Source of the DNA: an uncultured Bacteroidales bacterium
GTDB lineage: Bacteria; Bacteroidota; Bacteroidia; Bacteroidales; UBA932
Assembly (NCBI GenBank): GCA_934702165.1
Contig: CAKUYG010000036.1
Coordinates: 1 to 14,270, forward strand
DNA length: 14,270 nt
Direction of reading: 5' to 3'
Positions 5,792 through 14,162 of the stretch are shown piece by piece; the stretch's first letter is position 1, and every line of letters begins with the position of its first letter. The position numbers and the translations under genes were made by a program. Below the pieces are notes generated by a model, which worked only from the letters and a program-made list of their open reading frames with translations, was not told the origin of the DNA and did not search any database.

Positions 5792-6940
5792 CAGCTCCGG
5801 CATGCCAGCGCGATAGCGCTCAATGCCATCTTCGGCAACAGGCCGCGCATCGCGGCACAGATAGCGGAGACTTTCTCCTCGGCAGAGGAAATTTTCTCCC
5901 TGACGGAAAAAGAACGCACAGAACTTTTCGGACCGTGGTCAAGATTCAGCACCCGTCCGCTTGTGGACACCCTCGAAGCGGCGCACAGAGAATACCTTGA
6001 CCTGTCCTCACGTGGTGTCAGTTTCATAAGCATCTTCGACACCCGGGCATATCCCCCGCTTCTGAGGGATTGTCCGGATGCTCCGCTGCTCCTGTATGTT
6101 CGGGGTGAACCGTCAGTACTCCTCAACCCTCACCCGGTCTCGATAGTCGGTACACGTGACATGGACAGCTACGGCCGTGACTGGTGCACAAAGACCGTCA
6201 GAGGCCTGGCCGACGCTCCGGAAAAGCCTCTGATTGTCAGCGGACTGGCTTTCGGGGTGGACATCACGGCACACATGGCCGCACTTTCTTGCGGACTTCC
6301 CACCGTTGCGGTCATTCCCGTCGGTATAGAAAAGATCTATCCACCAAGCCACGCCACTGCCGCAGACAGGATCACCGCCGCCGGCGGAGCCGTCATCACC
6401 GACTACCCTCCGGGGACAATCCCCATGCCTTACAACTTCTTGCGCCGCAACCGCATCATAGCGGGGCTCTCCGCCGCGACCCTGCTGGTCGAATCCCGCC
6501 GCAGAGGCGGCGGCATGATGACCGCCCGCCTCGCCTCCGGCTACGGCAGGACGGTACTTGCCATTCCAGGACGTCTGGACGACCCAAGATCAGAAGGGTG
6601 CAACGCCTTGATCTCTGAAAAAATCGCCGAAGTCTGCTGCGGGAGCGCTTCGCTGATTGAAGCCATCGGCCTGACTTCACCTGGCAGACGCAAGGCTCCT
6701 GTAATTGAAGACATCCTGCGGGAAAAGTTCGCCGGGCACATAGACGGGGACGGCATGCGCACGCTGCTGAAAGTCCTCTCCACCATCAGGACACACCGGG
6801 ACATCACCGTCAGCGAGCTGGCCGGGACGCTCGGCATGGGCTACCCCGATGTCTCCCGCGCCGTGTGCATGCTGGAAACCGAGGGGCTGATACGCACCGA
6901 TGTGCTCCAGAGATGTAGCACGAATGTCAATTTTGTTTAA
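5780..6940 (+). CDS. dprA: DNA-processing protein DprA
   Basis: DprA (Smf) binds incoming single-stranded DNA during natural transformation and loads RecA on it; it is widespread even where competence is unproven. The 386-residue protein has an N-terminal helical region (about 1-75). A Rossmann-like DprA core (about 80-298) follows, with YPPLLRDCPDAPLLLYVRG, VGTR at 123-126, SGLAFGVD at 154-161, NFLRRNRIIAGLS at 219-231, GGGMMTA at 243-249 and PGRLDDPRSEGCNALI near 263-278. A C-terminal winged-helix-like domain (about 325-386) carries ITVSELAGTLGMGYPDVSRA. The signature loop reads RRGGGMMTA where many homologues have a K-S-G-S-type loop, a modest variation. The start at ATG 5780 is supported by MDKDQLRHASAIALNAIFG; an ATG at 5773 is in another frame. 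Its TAA supplies the TA of the following -7 box. Confidence 0.95.
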   Translation: MDKDQLRHASAIALNAIFGNRPRIAAQIAETFSSAEEIFSLTEKERTELFGPWSRFSTRPLVDTLEAAHREYLDLSSRGVSFISIFDTRAYPPLLRDCPDAPLLLYVRGEPSVLLNPHPVSIVGTRDMDSYGRDWCTKTVRGLADAPEKPLIVSGLAFGVDITAHMAALSCGLPTVAVIPVGIEKIYPPSHATAADRITAAGGAVITDYPPGTIPMPYNFLRRNRIIAGLSAATLLVESRRRGGGMMTARLASGYGRTVLAIPGRLDDPRSEGCNALISEKIAEVCCGSASLIEAIGLTSPGRRKAPVIEDILREKFAGHIDGDGMRTLLKVLSTIRTHRDITVSELAGTLGMGYPDVSRAVCMLETEGLIRTDVLQRCSTNVNFV

Positions 6941-6945
6941 TTTTG
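6938..6945 (+). promoter_or_regulatory. -7 promoter box TAATTTTG upstream of tatD, built on the dprA stop codon
   Basis: The dprA TAA (6938-6940) begins an exact TAnnTTTG box followed by CA, 6 bp before the tatD ATG at 6952. The expected transcription start (about 6949) would leave a leader of only about 3 nt. The -33 region shows no TTTG at the usual distance. An AATTTTG direct repeat (6929-6935 and 6939-6945) surrounds it. Confidence 0.6.
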
Positions 6946-6951
6946 CACCGT

Positions 6952-7715
6952 ATGGAATTCATCGACACTCATACGCACAACTCCGATGAGGCCTATCTGG
7001 GCTGCGAAGACGAGGTGATCCTCCGGGCGGAGCAGGCAGGGATAAAAGCCATGATACAGGCCGACATCGACTCCAAAGAAAGGGCCAGGATGCACGAGCT
7101 CAGTTCAAAGCATCCCGGCTTGCTATATAATATGCTCGGCCTGTACCCGGGTTCCGTGGACAAAGGATGGCGCGACGAGATCGATGCCCTCCTGCAGTGG
7201 AAAGACAGCGGCCCCGTGGCCGTCGGCGAGATAGGCCTTGACTACCACTTCGGCACAGAGTTCAAAGAAGAGCAGAAAGAAGCGTTCCGCACCCAGCTGG
7301 AACTCGCGTCAGAGTGGGATCTGCCGGTCAACATACACCTGCGTGACGCCACTGATGATTTCTTCGCCATCATGGAAGACTGCCGGCATCTGCACCTTAG
7401 GGGCAACCTTCACGCATTCAGCGGAAGCGTCGAGACTTTCGAAAGGCTCGCACGGTTCGGAGACTGGTATGTGGGGATCGGCGGAGTCGTCACCTTCAAG
7501 AAATCCAAGATCGGAGAAGACATCAGCAAGATACCCCTTGAGCGCATCCTCCTGGAGACGGACGCCCCGTACCTGACCCCTGTACCGCACAGAGGAGAGC
7601 GCAACGAAAGCGCCTTCCTGCCGCTCATTGCGGAATTCATCGCCGCACGCAAGGGGATCTCCACAGAAGAAGTCGCCCGAGCCACCACCTCAAACGCAAA
7701 ACAACTCTTCGCGAT

Positions 7716-7719
<4 letters not shown>
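6952..7719 (+). CDS. tatD: TatD-family metal-dependent hydrolase (DNase)
   Basis: TatD enzymes are TIM-barrel metallohydrolases with DNase (often 3'-5' exonuclease) activity. All expected metal ligands are present in order: His7 and His9 in DTHTH, Glu93 in VGEIGLDYH, His129 in NIHLRD, His154 in NLHAFSGS and Asp204 in LLETDAPYL. At 255 residues the length is typical. The start is set at ATG 6952; a TTG at 6945-3 bases earlier in frame (6943) is unlikely because it lies inside the -7 box and DTHTH already sits close to the ATG. Its TGA overlaps the asparaginase ATG by 4 bp (ATGA), so the two are translationally coupled. The family call is firm; assignment to the DNase subfamily rather than another TatD-like hydrolase is likely. 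Confidence 0.9.
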
Positions 7720-8780
<1,061 letters not shown>

Positions 8781-8870
8781 ATATTGAATAATGAAATTTA
8801 ATTGCTAAATTGCGCTGATTTTAGACATTAGAAAATAATTATTACAACTAATACATTATTAAAGTTCATT
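8781..8870 (+). promoter_or_regulatory. AT-rich leader upstream of the ExbB-ExbD cassette
   Basis: This 90-bp gap is strikingly AT-rich compared with its surroundings. It contains an AT-only inverted repeat (AATTTA 8795-8800, TAAATT 8806-8811) and a 10-bp palindrome AATAATTATT (8834-8843). I see no good TAnnTTTG box and no Shine-Dalgarno. It very probably holds the cassette promoter and an unstructured leader favouring translation in this phylum, but the exact elements are unresolved. Confidence 0.45.
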
Positions 8871-9644
8871 ATGAAAAAGTTTTTCATGTTTTTGGCAGTT
8901 GCCGGCCTGATGGCTTTCTCTGCCGATGTAGCTTCCGCTCAGGAGGATTCAGCCCCTGCGGCTTCCGAGGTTACCAGCCTTGCTGACCTCACCGCCGCCC
9001 AGCCAGAGGTTCCGCTTCACCAGGCCCTCAAGACCAAATTCATCGAAGGTGGTCCTGAGTTCATGTCCCTGATCATCCTCTGCCTCATCCTCGGACTTGC
9101 TCTCTCCATCGAGCGTATCCTTTACCTCACATTCTCAAAGACCAACACCAAGAAGCTCCTCGCTGACGTGGAGAAGGCTCTTGCCAACGGCGGCATCGAG
9201 GCTGCCAAGGACGTATGCCGCAACACTCGCGGGCCTGTAGCCAGCATCTTCTACCAGGGTCTGCTCCACTACGATCAGGGAATCGATGTTGTTGAGAAGA
9301 CTGTAGTTTCTTACGGCTCAGTACAGATGAGCGAGATGGAGAACGGACTTTCATGGATTTCCCTCTTCATCGCCATCGCCCCTTCTCTCGGATTCCTCGG
9401 AACCGTTATCGGTATGATCGAGGCCTTCGATGCCATCCAGGCTGCCGGTGACATCTCACCTAACGTCGTTGCCGGAGGTATGAAGGTCGCCCTTATCACT
9501 ACCGTAGGCGGTTTGATCGTTGCGATGATTCTTCAGGTATTCTACAACTACATCCTTTCCAAGATTGACAACATCACCATCGACATGGAGGATTCTTCAA
9601 TCTCACTCGTGGATGTACTCACGAAATACGCCCAGAAGAAATAA
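8871..9644 (+). CDS. exbB: MotA/TolQ/ExbB proton-channel family protein with signal peptide
   Basis: ExbB-type proteins form the pentameric inner-membrane stator that uses the proton gradient to energise TonB- or Tol-like proteins. The 257-residue protein starts with a signal peptide (MKKFFMFLAVAGLMAFSADV, probable cleavage after ASA at 23) and an acidic, Ala-rich periplasmic stretch (24-60). TM1 follows at about 64-88, a cytoplasmic domain (90-160), then TM2 at 162-183 containing PSLGFLGTVIGMIEAF and TM3 at about 205-228 containing ALITTVGGLIVAMI. The last two motifs are diagnostic of the family. The cleavable N-terminus is common in Bacteroidota ExbB. Codons end in T more often (GCT, GTT, TCT, CCT) than in neighbouring genes, consistent with high expression. 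It is the first gene of a four-gene cassette. Confidence 0.93.
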   Translation: MKKFFMFLAVAGLMAFSADVASAQEDSAPAASEVTSLADLTAAQPEVPLHQALKTKFIEGGPEFMSLIILCLILGLALSIERILYLTFSKTNTKKLLADVEKALANGGIEAAKDVCRNTRGPVASIFYQGLLHYDQGIDVVEKTVVSYGSVQMSEMENGLSWISLFIAIAPSLGFLGTVIGMIEAFDAIQAAGDISPNVVAGGMKVALITTVGGLIVAMILQVFYNYILSKIDNITIDMEDSSISLVDVLTKYAQKK

Positions 9645-9649
9645 TTTTG
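9642..9649 (+). promoter_or_regulatory. -7 box TAATTTTG built on the exbB stop codon
   Basis: The exbB TAA (9642-9644) runs into TTTTGCA, giving an exact TAnnTTTG box and the same 10-mer, TAATTTTGCA, seen at 3968 and 6938. The box is followed by a TTTGCAAA palindrome (9646-9653). An internal promoter for the downstream membrane-protein gene (ATG 9663) is possible. No -33 TTTG is visible. Confidence 0.45.
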
Positions 9650-9662
9650 CAAACAGACAATC

Positions 9663-10097
9663 ATGAAACTCAACAAATTGTTCAAATGGTGCATGGTGGC
9701 TCTCATCGTCATCAGTGCAGCTCTCGTCGTCTGGGGCTTCTCTGCAGGCTTCAAGACCAATGACGGGCTTGCGACTGATGTGCTGATCTACTGGGCATAC
9801 GCGATGGTCGGCCTCGGGCTCGTGTTCTGGGTCGTACTGGGCGGCATCATGAGCGTAAAAGCCAATCCGAAGGCCCTCGTAAAGGGAGGCATCGTTCTGG
9901 CCGGTATCGTCGTGATCGTCCTTGTCGCATATTTCCTGGCACCTGCACACCCTGCATTCGGCAGGGAGGGGATGGATTCCGTCTCCACGCTCAAGCTTAC
10001 TGATACCATGCTCAACCTCACGTATTTCGCTGGTGTGGCTGCCATCGTGGCCATCATCGCCGGCGAGATCCGTCTGGCTATCAACAATAGGAAATAA
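9663..10097 (+). CDS. Unrecognised four-helix membrane protein within the motor cassette
   Basis: I do not recognise a named family. The 144-residue protein is almost entirely membrane-embedded. TM1 is at about 9-29, TM2 at 41-64, TM3 at 74-92 and TM4 at 117-139. There is a short basic cytoplasmic loop KANPKALVKGG between TM2 and TM3, and a periplasmic-looking loop (93-116) between TM3 and TM4. Possible functional residues in or near the membrane are Asp39, Asp114 and Glu135. It starts 18 bp after exbB and ends 5 bp before the first exbD, and its gene order is that of an integral member of the cassette. I infer an accessory or assembly role in the ExbB-ExbD stator. A T-rich, high-expression codon pattern is weaker here than in exbB. 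Confidence 0.8.
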   Translation: MKLNKLFKWCMVALIVISAALVVWGFSAGFKTNDGLATDVLIYWAYAMVGLGLVFWVVLGGIMSVKANPKALVKGGIVLAGIVVIVLVAYFLAPAHPAFGREGMDSVSTLKLTDTMLNLTYFAGVAAIVAIIAGEIRLAINNRK

Positions 10098-10102
10098 TCA
10101 TT

Positions 10103-10684
10103 ATGTCCAGCAAGAAAACACCTGCAATCAATTCAAGTTCTACCGCGGACATAGCCTTCCTGCTTCTGTGCTACTTCCTCATGACTACAACCATGGGATC
10201 ACAGACAGGTCTGGCCCGTCGTCTGCCTCCTATGCCGGCTGAAAACCAGAAGGCACAGGACCAGAAGGTGAACCGCCGCAACATCATCGTTGTGAGGATC
10301 AACTCTGCGGATAGGATTTTTGCCGGAGGTGACGTTCTTGATGTGAGTCAGGTCAAGGATAAGGTCAAGAACTTCTTGACCAACCCTCTGAACGACCCTT
10401 CTCTCCCGGAGAAGGAAGTCAAGGAAATCGAGGGACTCGGAGCATATCCTGTTTCAAAGGGAGTCATCTCCCTTCAGAACGACCGCGGTACCAGCTACCG
10501 CGCATACATCGCTGTTCAGAACGAGCTCATGAAAGCCGTCAACGAACTCCGTGATGAGTTCTCCCAGAGCCACTATGGATGCAAGTTCATAGCTCTCGAC
10601 GAGGAGAAGCAGGATATTGTGAAGAAGGCCATCCCTTCCAACATTTCAGAGGCCGAACCTAAGGATATTGGAAAAAGAAGATAA
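10103..10684 (+). CDS. exbD: ExbD/TolR-family protein, first copy (long form)
   Basis: ExbD/TolR proteins are single-span subunits lining the ExbB pentamer; a membrane Asp carries the proton. Here NSSSTADIAFLLLCYFLMTT (about 10-29) is the TM segment and Asp16 is the expected proton-carrying residue. The C-terminal periplasmic domain is recognisable in NIIVVRINSADRIFAGGDVL and YRAYIAVQNELMKAVNELRD. At 193 residues it is longer than standard ExbD (about 140): an extra segment (about residues 88-125) interrupts the periplasmic domain, and the tail after residue 165 is charged. The ATG lies 5 bp after the preceding gene. It is one of two different ExbD proteins in this cassette, and its TAA overlaps the Shine-Dalgarno of the second. 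Confidence 0.9.
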   Translation: MSSKKTPAINSSSTADIAFLLLCYFLMTTTMGSQTGLARRLPPMPAENQKAQDQKVNRRNIIVVRINSADRIFAGGDVLDVSQVKDKVKNFLTNPLNDPSLPEKEVKEIEGLGAYPVSKGVISLQNDRGTSYRAYIAVQNELMKAVNELRDEFSQSHYGCKFIALDEEKQDIVKKAIPSNISEAEPKDIGKRR

Positions 10685-10690
10685 AGGAGG
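10683..10690 (+). promoter_or_regulatory. Strong Shine-Dalgarno AAAGGAGG for the second exbD
   Basis: This contains the full AGGAGG core, 8 nt before the ATG at 10699, and begins within the stop codon of the first exbD. No other gene start in the window has a comparable site, in keeping with the rarity of Shine-Dalgarno use in Bacteroidota. Confidence 0.8.
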
Positions 10691-10698
10691 ACTGAAGT

Positions 10699-11166
10699 AT
10701 GTCAATGTTCAAGAAAGAAGGGAAGAAAGACGTCCCTGCAATCGCATCGAGCTCGCTCTCCGATATCGTCTTCATGCTCTTGTTCTTCTTCATGGTCACA
10801 ACGCAGCTGCGTGAGACCGAGAACAAGGTCATGGTAAACATCCCAGAGGCTTCCGAAGTCACAAAACTTGTGAGGAAGGATCTCAACTCGTACATCAATA
10901 TCGGAACCCCTATCAAGTCCCTTCAGGCCCAGTATGGTACTGAAGCACGTATCCAGCTGAACGACTCGTTCAGAACTACAGCTGAGATCCGTGACTTCGT
11001 AGCTGCTGAGCGTGACTCCAAGAGTGAGGCTGACCGTCAGTTCATGACCATCAGCATCAGAGCGGACCAGGATGTCAGAATGGGTATCGTGACCGATGTG
11101 AAGCAGGAGCTCAGAAGATGCTCCGCACTGAGGATCATGTACTCTGCAAGAAAGCCGTCAGAATAA
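10699..11166 (+). CDS. exbD: ExbD/TolR-family protein, second copy
   Basis: This 155-residue protein has the canonical ExbD layout. A short basic N-terminus (MSMFKKEGKKDVPAI) is followed by the TM segment SSSLSDIVFMLLFFFMVTTQ (about 18-37) with the proton-carrying Asp at 22. A periplasmic domain ends in a typical C-terminal strand-helix-strand, visible as TISIRADQDVRMGIVTDVKQ then ELRRCSALRIMYSAR. It aligns with the first ExbD over the TM segment but lacks that protein's insertion. It is preceded by the strongest ribosome-binding site in the window and is followed after 22 bp by an intrinsic terminator, making it the last gene of the motor cassette. ExbB stators normally contain two ExbD subunits, so the two paralogues may form a heterodimer; this is inference. 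Confidence 0.92.
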   Translation: MSMFKKEGKKDVPAIASSSLSDIVFMLLFFFMVTTQLRETENKVMVNIPEASEVTKLVRKDLNSYINIGTPIKSLQAQYGTEARIQLNDSFRTTAEIRDFVAAERDSKSEADRQFMTISIRADQDVRMGIVTDVKQELRRCSALRIMYSARKPSE

Positions 11167-11188
11167 TCATCTGCGGCCAAGATTATAG

Positions 11189-11220
11189 AAGCAGCCCCCT
11201 TTGATGAGGGCTGCTTTTTT
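11189..11220 (+). terminator. Intrinsic terminator after the ExbB-ExbD cassette
   Basis: AAGCAGCCC (11189-11197) pairs with GGGCTGCTT (11208-11216) around a 10-nt loop, followed by a T-run through 11220. It lies 22 bp after the second exbD stop and only 23 bp before the asnS start codon. Confidence 0.88.
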
Positions 11221-11243
11221 AAAAGTCATTCACAACCAAGAAG

Positions 11244-12644
11244 ATGGAATTACTTCGCACCAAAGTCAAAGACCTGCTCGCCATGCCTGCAGGACAGGAT
11301 GTCCTTGCGAAAGGATGGGTAAGGACAAAGAGAGGAAATAAGGAGATAGCGTTCATCGCACTCAACGACGGCTCGACCATCAAAAACGTGCAGATCGTTG
11401 TGGACAAGAACCCGGAGACTGAACCGCTGCTCGCAAAGATCAGCACCGGTGCGTGCATCGGTGTGGAAGGGAAACTCGTTGAATCCGTCGGAAGCGGACA
11501 GACGGTCGAGATAAAGGCCGGCAAGATCGTAATCTACGGAGAATGCGACCCGATGCGCTACCCTCTCCAGAAGAAAGACACCTCACTCGAATACCTGAGA
11601 ACAGTTGCACACATGCGCCCGAGAACCAATACTTTCGGGGCGATATACCGACTGAGGAGCCAGATGGCGTTCGCCATACACGAGTACTTCCACTCCAAAG
11701 GCTTTGTCTACCTCAACACCCCGCTCATCACCGCCGCAGACGCTGAAGGTGCCGGGCAGATGTTTCAGGTAACCACACTGGACCTGAACAACGTCCCGAA
11801 AAACAAGAAAGGCGAGCCGGACTACACCAAGGATTTCTTCGGCAAGCAGGCAAGCCTCACGGTGAGCGGACAGCTCGAAGGCGAACTTGGAGCCACCGCG
11901 CTTGGAGAGATCTACACATTCGGGCCGACCTTCCGCGCCGAGAACTCCAATACTCCGCGTCACCTTGCCGAGTTCTGGATGATCGAGCCGGAGATGGCGT
12001 TCTACGACATAAAGGACAACATGGATCTGGCCGAGGACTTCATCAAGCACCTCGTCAAGTATGCTCTCGACAACTGCGCCGACGACATCCAGTTCCTCAA
12101 CGACCGCTACGACCCAGAACTCATCGACAGGCTCAAAGGCGTGATCAGCACAGAGTTCGTCCGTCTTGAATACACCGAGGGCATCAAGATCCTCGAGCAG
12201 GCCGTCAAGGACGGCGTCAAGTTCGAATACCCTGTCTACTGGGGAGTCGATCTCCAAAGCGAACACGAGAGATATCTGGTCGAGAAGCACTTCGGCAAGC
12301 CGGTCATCCTTACCGGTTACCCGAAAGACATCAAGGCCTTCTATATGAAGCAGAACGAGGACGGCAAGACAGTGCGTGCCATGGATGTGCTCTTCCCTAA
12401 GATCGGTGAGATCATCGGCGGTTCAGAAAGAGAGGCCGACCTTCAGAAACTGGAGAACCGCATCAGCGAACTCAAGATGAGCCGGCGCACCCTGGAATGG
12501 TACATCGACACCAGGCGCTTCGGAAGCTGCCCTCACAGCGGCTTCGGGCTCGGTTTCGAGAGACTGCTTCTCTTCATCACCGGCATGGCTAACATCCGCG
12601 ACGTCATACCGTTCCCGCGCACCCCGAAGAACGCAGAATATTAG
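11244..12644 (+). CDS. asnS: Asparaginyl-tRNA synthetase
   Basis: This class IIb aminoacyl-tRNA synthetase charges tRNA-Asn directly. The 466-residue protein has an N-terminal OB-fold anticodon-binding domain (about 16-105: [20 protein letters not shown] followed by SVQ-like strand IKNVQIVVD). A class II catalytic core follows, with motif 2 [20 protein letters not shown] at about 229-248 and motif 3 [15 protein letters not shown] starting near 433. The segment [16 protein letters not shown] is typical of AsnRS rather than AspRS, and the final FPRTP is conserved. The start ATG 11244 follows the terminator by 23 bp, and I see no clear promoter in the gap. Gene udk starts 3 bp after its stop, so the two form a transcription unit with the TonB-like gene. 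Confidence 0.95.
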   Translation: MELLRTKVKDLLAMPAGQDVLAKGWVRTKRGNKEIAFIALNDGSTIKNVQIVVDKNPETEPLLAKISTGACIGVEGKLVESVGSGQTVEIKAGKIVIYGECDPMRYPLQKKDTSLEYLRTVAHMRPRTNTFGAIYRLRSQMAFAIHEYFHSKGFVYLNTPLITAADAEGAGQMFQVTTLDLNNVPKNKKGEPDYTKDFFGKQASLTVSGQLEGELGATALGEIYTFGPTFRAENSNTPRHLAEFWMIEPEMAFYDIKDNMDLAEDFIKHLVKYALDNCADDIQFLNDRYDPELIDRLKGVISTEFVRLEYTEGIKILEQAVKDGVKFEYPVYWGVDLQSEHERYLVEKHFGKPVILTGYPKDIKAFYMKQNEDGKTVRAMDVLFPKIGEIIGGSEREADLQKLENRISELKMSRRTLEWYIDTRRFGSCPHSGFGLGFERLLLFITGMANIRDVIPFPRTPKNAEY

Positions 12645-12647
12645 GCC

Positions 12648-13280
12648 ATGCTCGTAATTGGAATAGCCGGCGGATCAGGCTCCGGCAAAACAACTGTGGT
12701 AAAGGCCATCACCGAGAGGCTCAAAAACGAGAAGGTAGTGGTCATACCTCAGGACTCCTACTACAAAGATTCAAGCGATCTCACAGACGAGGAGAAGAGA
12801 GTCTACAACTTCGACCATCCCAACGCGATAGACTGGGAGCTCCTGTGTGCCCAACTCGCTGAACTGAAAAAAGGCAGAAGCGTCAGACAGCCCGTATATT
12901 CTTACATTTCCTGCTCGCGCTCCAAGACAGAGACGGTTGCAGTAGAGCCGGGAGATGTGATCATAATAGAGGGCATCCTGATTTTCACCTGCGAAGAGCT
13001 GCGCAAGCAGATGGACGTGAAGATTTTCGTGGATGCTGATGACGACGACCGACTGATGAGGGTCATGGCCCGCGACATCACCGAACGTGGCAAGGATGTA
13101 CGCTGGGTGATAGAGCGCTACTCACGCACCGTGAAACCGATGTACCTCCAGTTCATCGAGCCGAGCAAACGCTACGCCGACATCATCATCCCGCAGGGCG
13201 GACACAACAAGGTGGCGATCGACATCATCACCAACACCATCGAGAAATCCCTCAAGGAAGAGAAAAAGGAAAGCAAGTGA
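12648..13280 (+). CDS. udk: Uridine kinase
   Basis: This enzyme phosphorylates uridine (and cytidine) in pyrimidine salvage. The 210-residue length is standard. The P-loop is GGSGSGKTT at 8-16. It is followed by IPQDSYYKDSSDLTDEE (the YY-K substrate segment), YNFDHPNAIDW (nucleoside-site motif), GDVIIIEGILIF (Walker-B-like strand), VDADDDDRLMRVMARDITERG (the lid region with basic residues) and the terminal GGHNKVAIDII. The start ATG lies 3 bp after asnS. Its TGA overlaps the GTG start of the TonB-like gene by 3 bases (GTGA), so translation of that gene is probably coupled to it. Cytosolic; no anomalies seen. Confidence 0.94.
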   Translation: MLVIGIAGGSGSGKTTVVKAITERLKNEKVVVIPQDSYYKDSSDLTDEEKRVYNFDHPNAIDWELLCAQLAELKKGRSVRQPVYSYISCSRSKTETVAVEPGDVIIIEGILIFTCEELRKQMDVKIFVDADDDDRLMRVMARDITERGKDVRWVIERYSRTVKPMYLQFIEPSKRYADIIIPQGGHNKVAIDIITNTIEKSLKEEKKESK

Positions 13281-14020
13281 AATTCAAGCACATACCGGAA
13301 GAGGACAAAGCAGGGCTATATCTTACCGTAATCATTCATCTCGCGATACTGATAGTCCTGCTCGTCTCCGGTATAGGCTATTCCCTGCACCACCAGGACA
13401 GTTTCGTGATCGATTTCAGCCACCAGGACGAAATCGAGAAGATGCAGCAGGAGATAGACCGTCTCCAGAAAGAAGCCGCATTCAAGGAGAGTGTGAGCGA
13501 AAAACTCCAGAAGCTCCTGTCTGACAACGGGGTGAGCAGCACCGCATCGCAGGTGAAGAATGTGGCCGTGGACCGCGGAGCCCTCAAGGACGACAGGGGC
13601 ACAGACGCAGACGAGCTGTACAAGGAAGCCGAGAGGCTCCAGCAGGAACTGAAAGGAGGCTATGAGATCCCCGATGAGGACAACGCCTCCCTCCCGCAGA
13701 AATCAGAATCGGCAAAACAAGGCAAAACGCAGAACTACAGTGGCCCGTCTGTGGTCTCTTACGAACTGTCGGGACGCAAAGCAAGCAGCCTCCCCATTCC
13801 AGCCTACCGTTGCATGGGCGGGGGTCAGGTAAAAGTATTGATTACGGTCAACCCGAAAGGCCAGGTCATCGCCGCCAAAGTTGACGAGACCGCCTCATCC
13901 GAAGACCGCTGCCTGCGCTCCTTCGCCATCAGGGCCGCAAGACTCTCCAGATTCTCCATGAAAGCCGATGCCGCACCCAAACAGGGAGGCTACATCATCT
14001 ACGAGTTCATCGCGCAGTGA
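13277..14020 (+). CDS. TonB-like energy transducer with coiled-coil linker
   Basis: This 247-residue bitopic inner-membrane protein has a basic N-terminus, one TM helix at about 15-36, and a periplasmic region with predicted coiled coils (about 50-82, rich in E, K, Q and L; and about 112-127). A TonB-like C-terminal domain covers about 172-247: LPIPAYRCMGGGQVKVLITV, NPKGQVIAAKVDE, then FAIRAARLSRFSM and GGYIIYEF. Two cysteines (179 and 212) could form a disulfide. Unlike classical TonB it has no Pro-rich spacer; the coiled-coil linker recalls TolA. The start is GTG 13277, overlapping the udk stop, because the TM helix begins soon after and no ATG is suitably placed. TonB proteins pass energy from the ExbB-ExbD stator to outer-membrane partners; the cassette at 8871-11166 is the obvious candidate partner. 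Confidence 0.82.
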   Translation: MKFKHIPEEDKAGLYLTVIIHLAILIVLLVSGIGYSLHHQDSFVIDFSHQDEIEKMQQEIDRLQKEAAFKESVSEKLQKLLSDNGVSSTASQVKNVAVDRGALKDDRGTDADELYKEAERLQQELKGGYEIPDEDNASLPQKSESAKQGKTQNYSGPSVVSYELSGRKASSLPIPAYRCMGGGQVKVLITVNPKGQVIAAKVDETASSEDRCLRSFAIRAARLSRFSMKADAAPKQGGYIIYEFIAQ

Positions 14021-14162
14021 CACGGCTTCAGCACAGCGTAAGGTGACAGAACGAAATCCTGTTGGCTTTCTCTCATAGCCACTTTTGAACTTATAAAAAA
14101 CTTTCGCAGAGTCCTTGCCTTTTCAGTATTTTTCGATATTTTTGCCTAAAACAGCCACCTTC
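14021..14162 (+). promoter_or_regulatory. Intergenic region with a promoter for the next gene
   Basis: An exact -7 box TATTTTTG (14137-14144) is preceded at 20 bp by CTTG (14113-14116), a three-of-four match to the -33 element. This is the best two-part promoter in the window, with a predicted start about 14148. Upstream, TGGCT (14063-14067) and AGCCA (14077-14081) form a 5-bp stem followed by CTTTT, at best a weak terminator for the asnS-udk-tonB unit. Confidence 0.65.

Noticed and set aside
6943..6951. TTG start three codons before the tatD ATG
   Set aside because: The TTG is inside the -7 box, and the conserved DTHTH already has normal spacing from the ATG at 6952.
14063..14086. Terminator after the TonB-like gene
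   Set aside because: Only a 5-bp stem with a 9-nt loop and a short T-run; mentioned with the intergenic region but not strong enough for its own entry.
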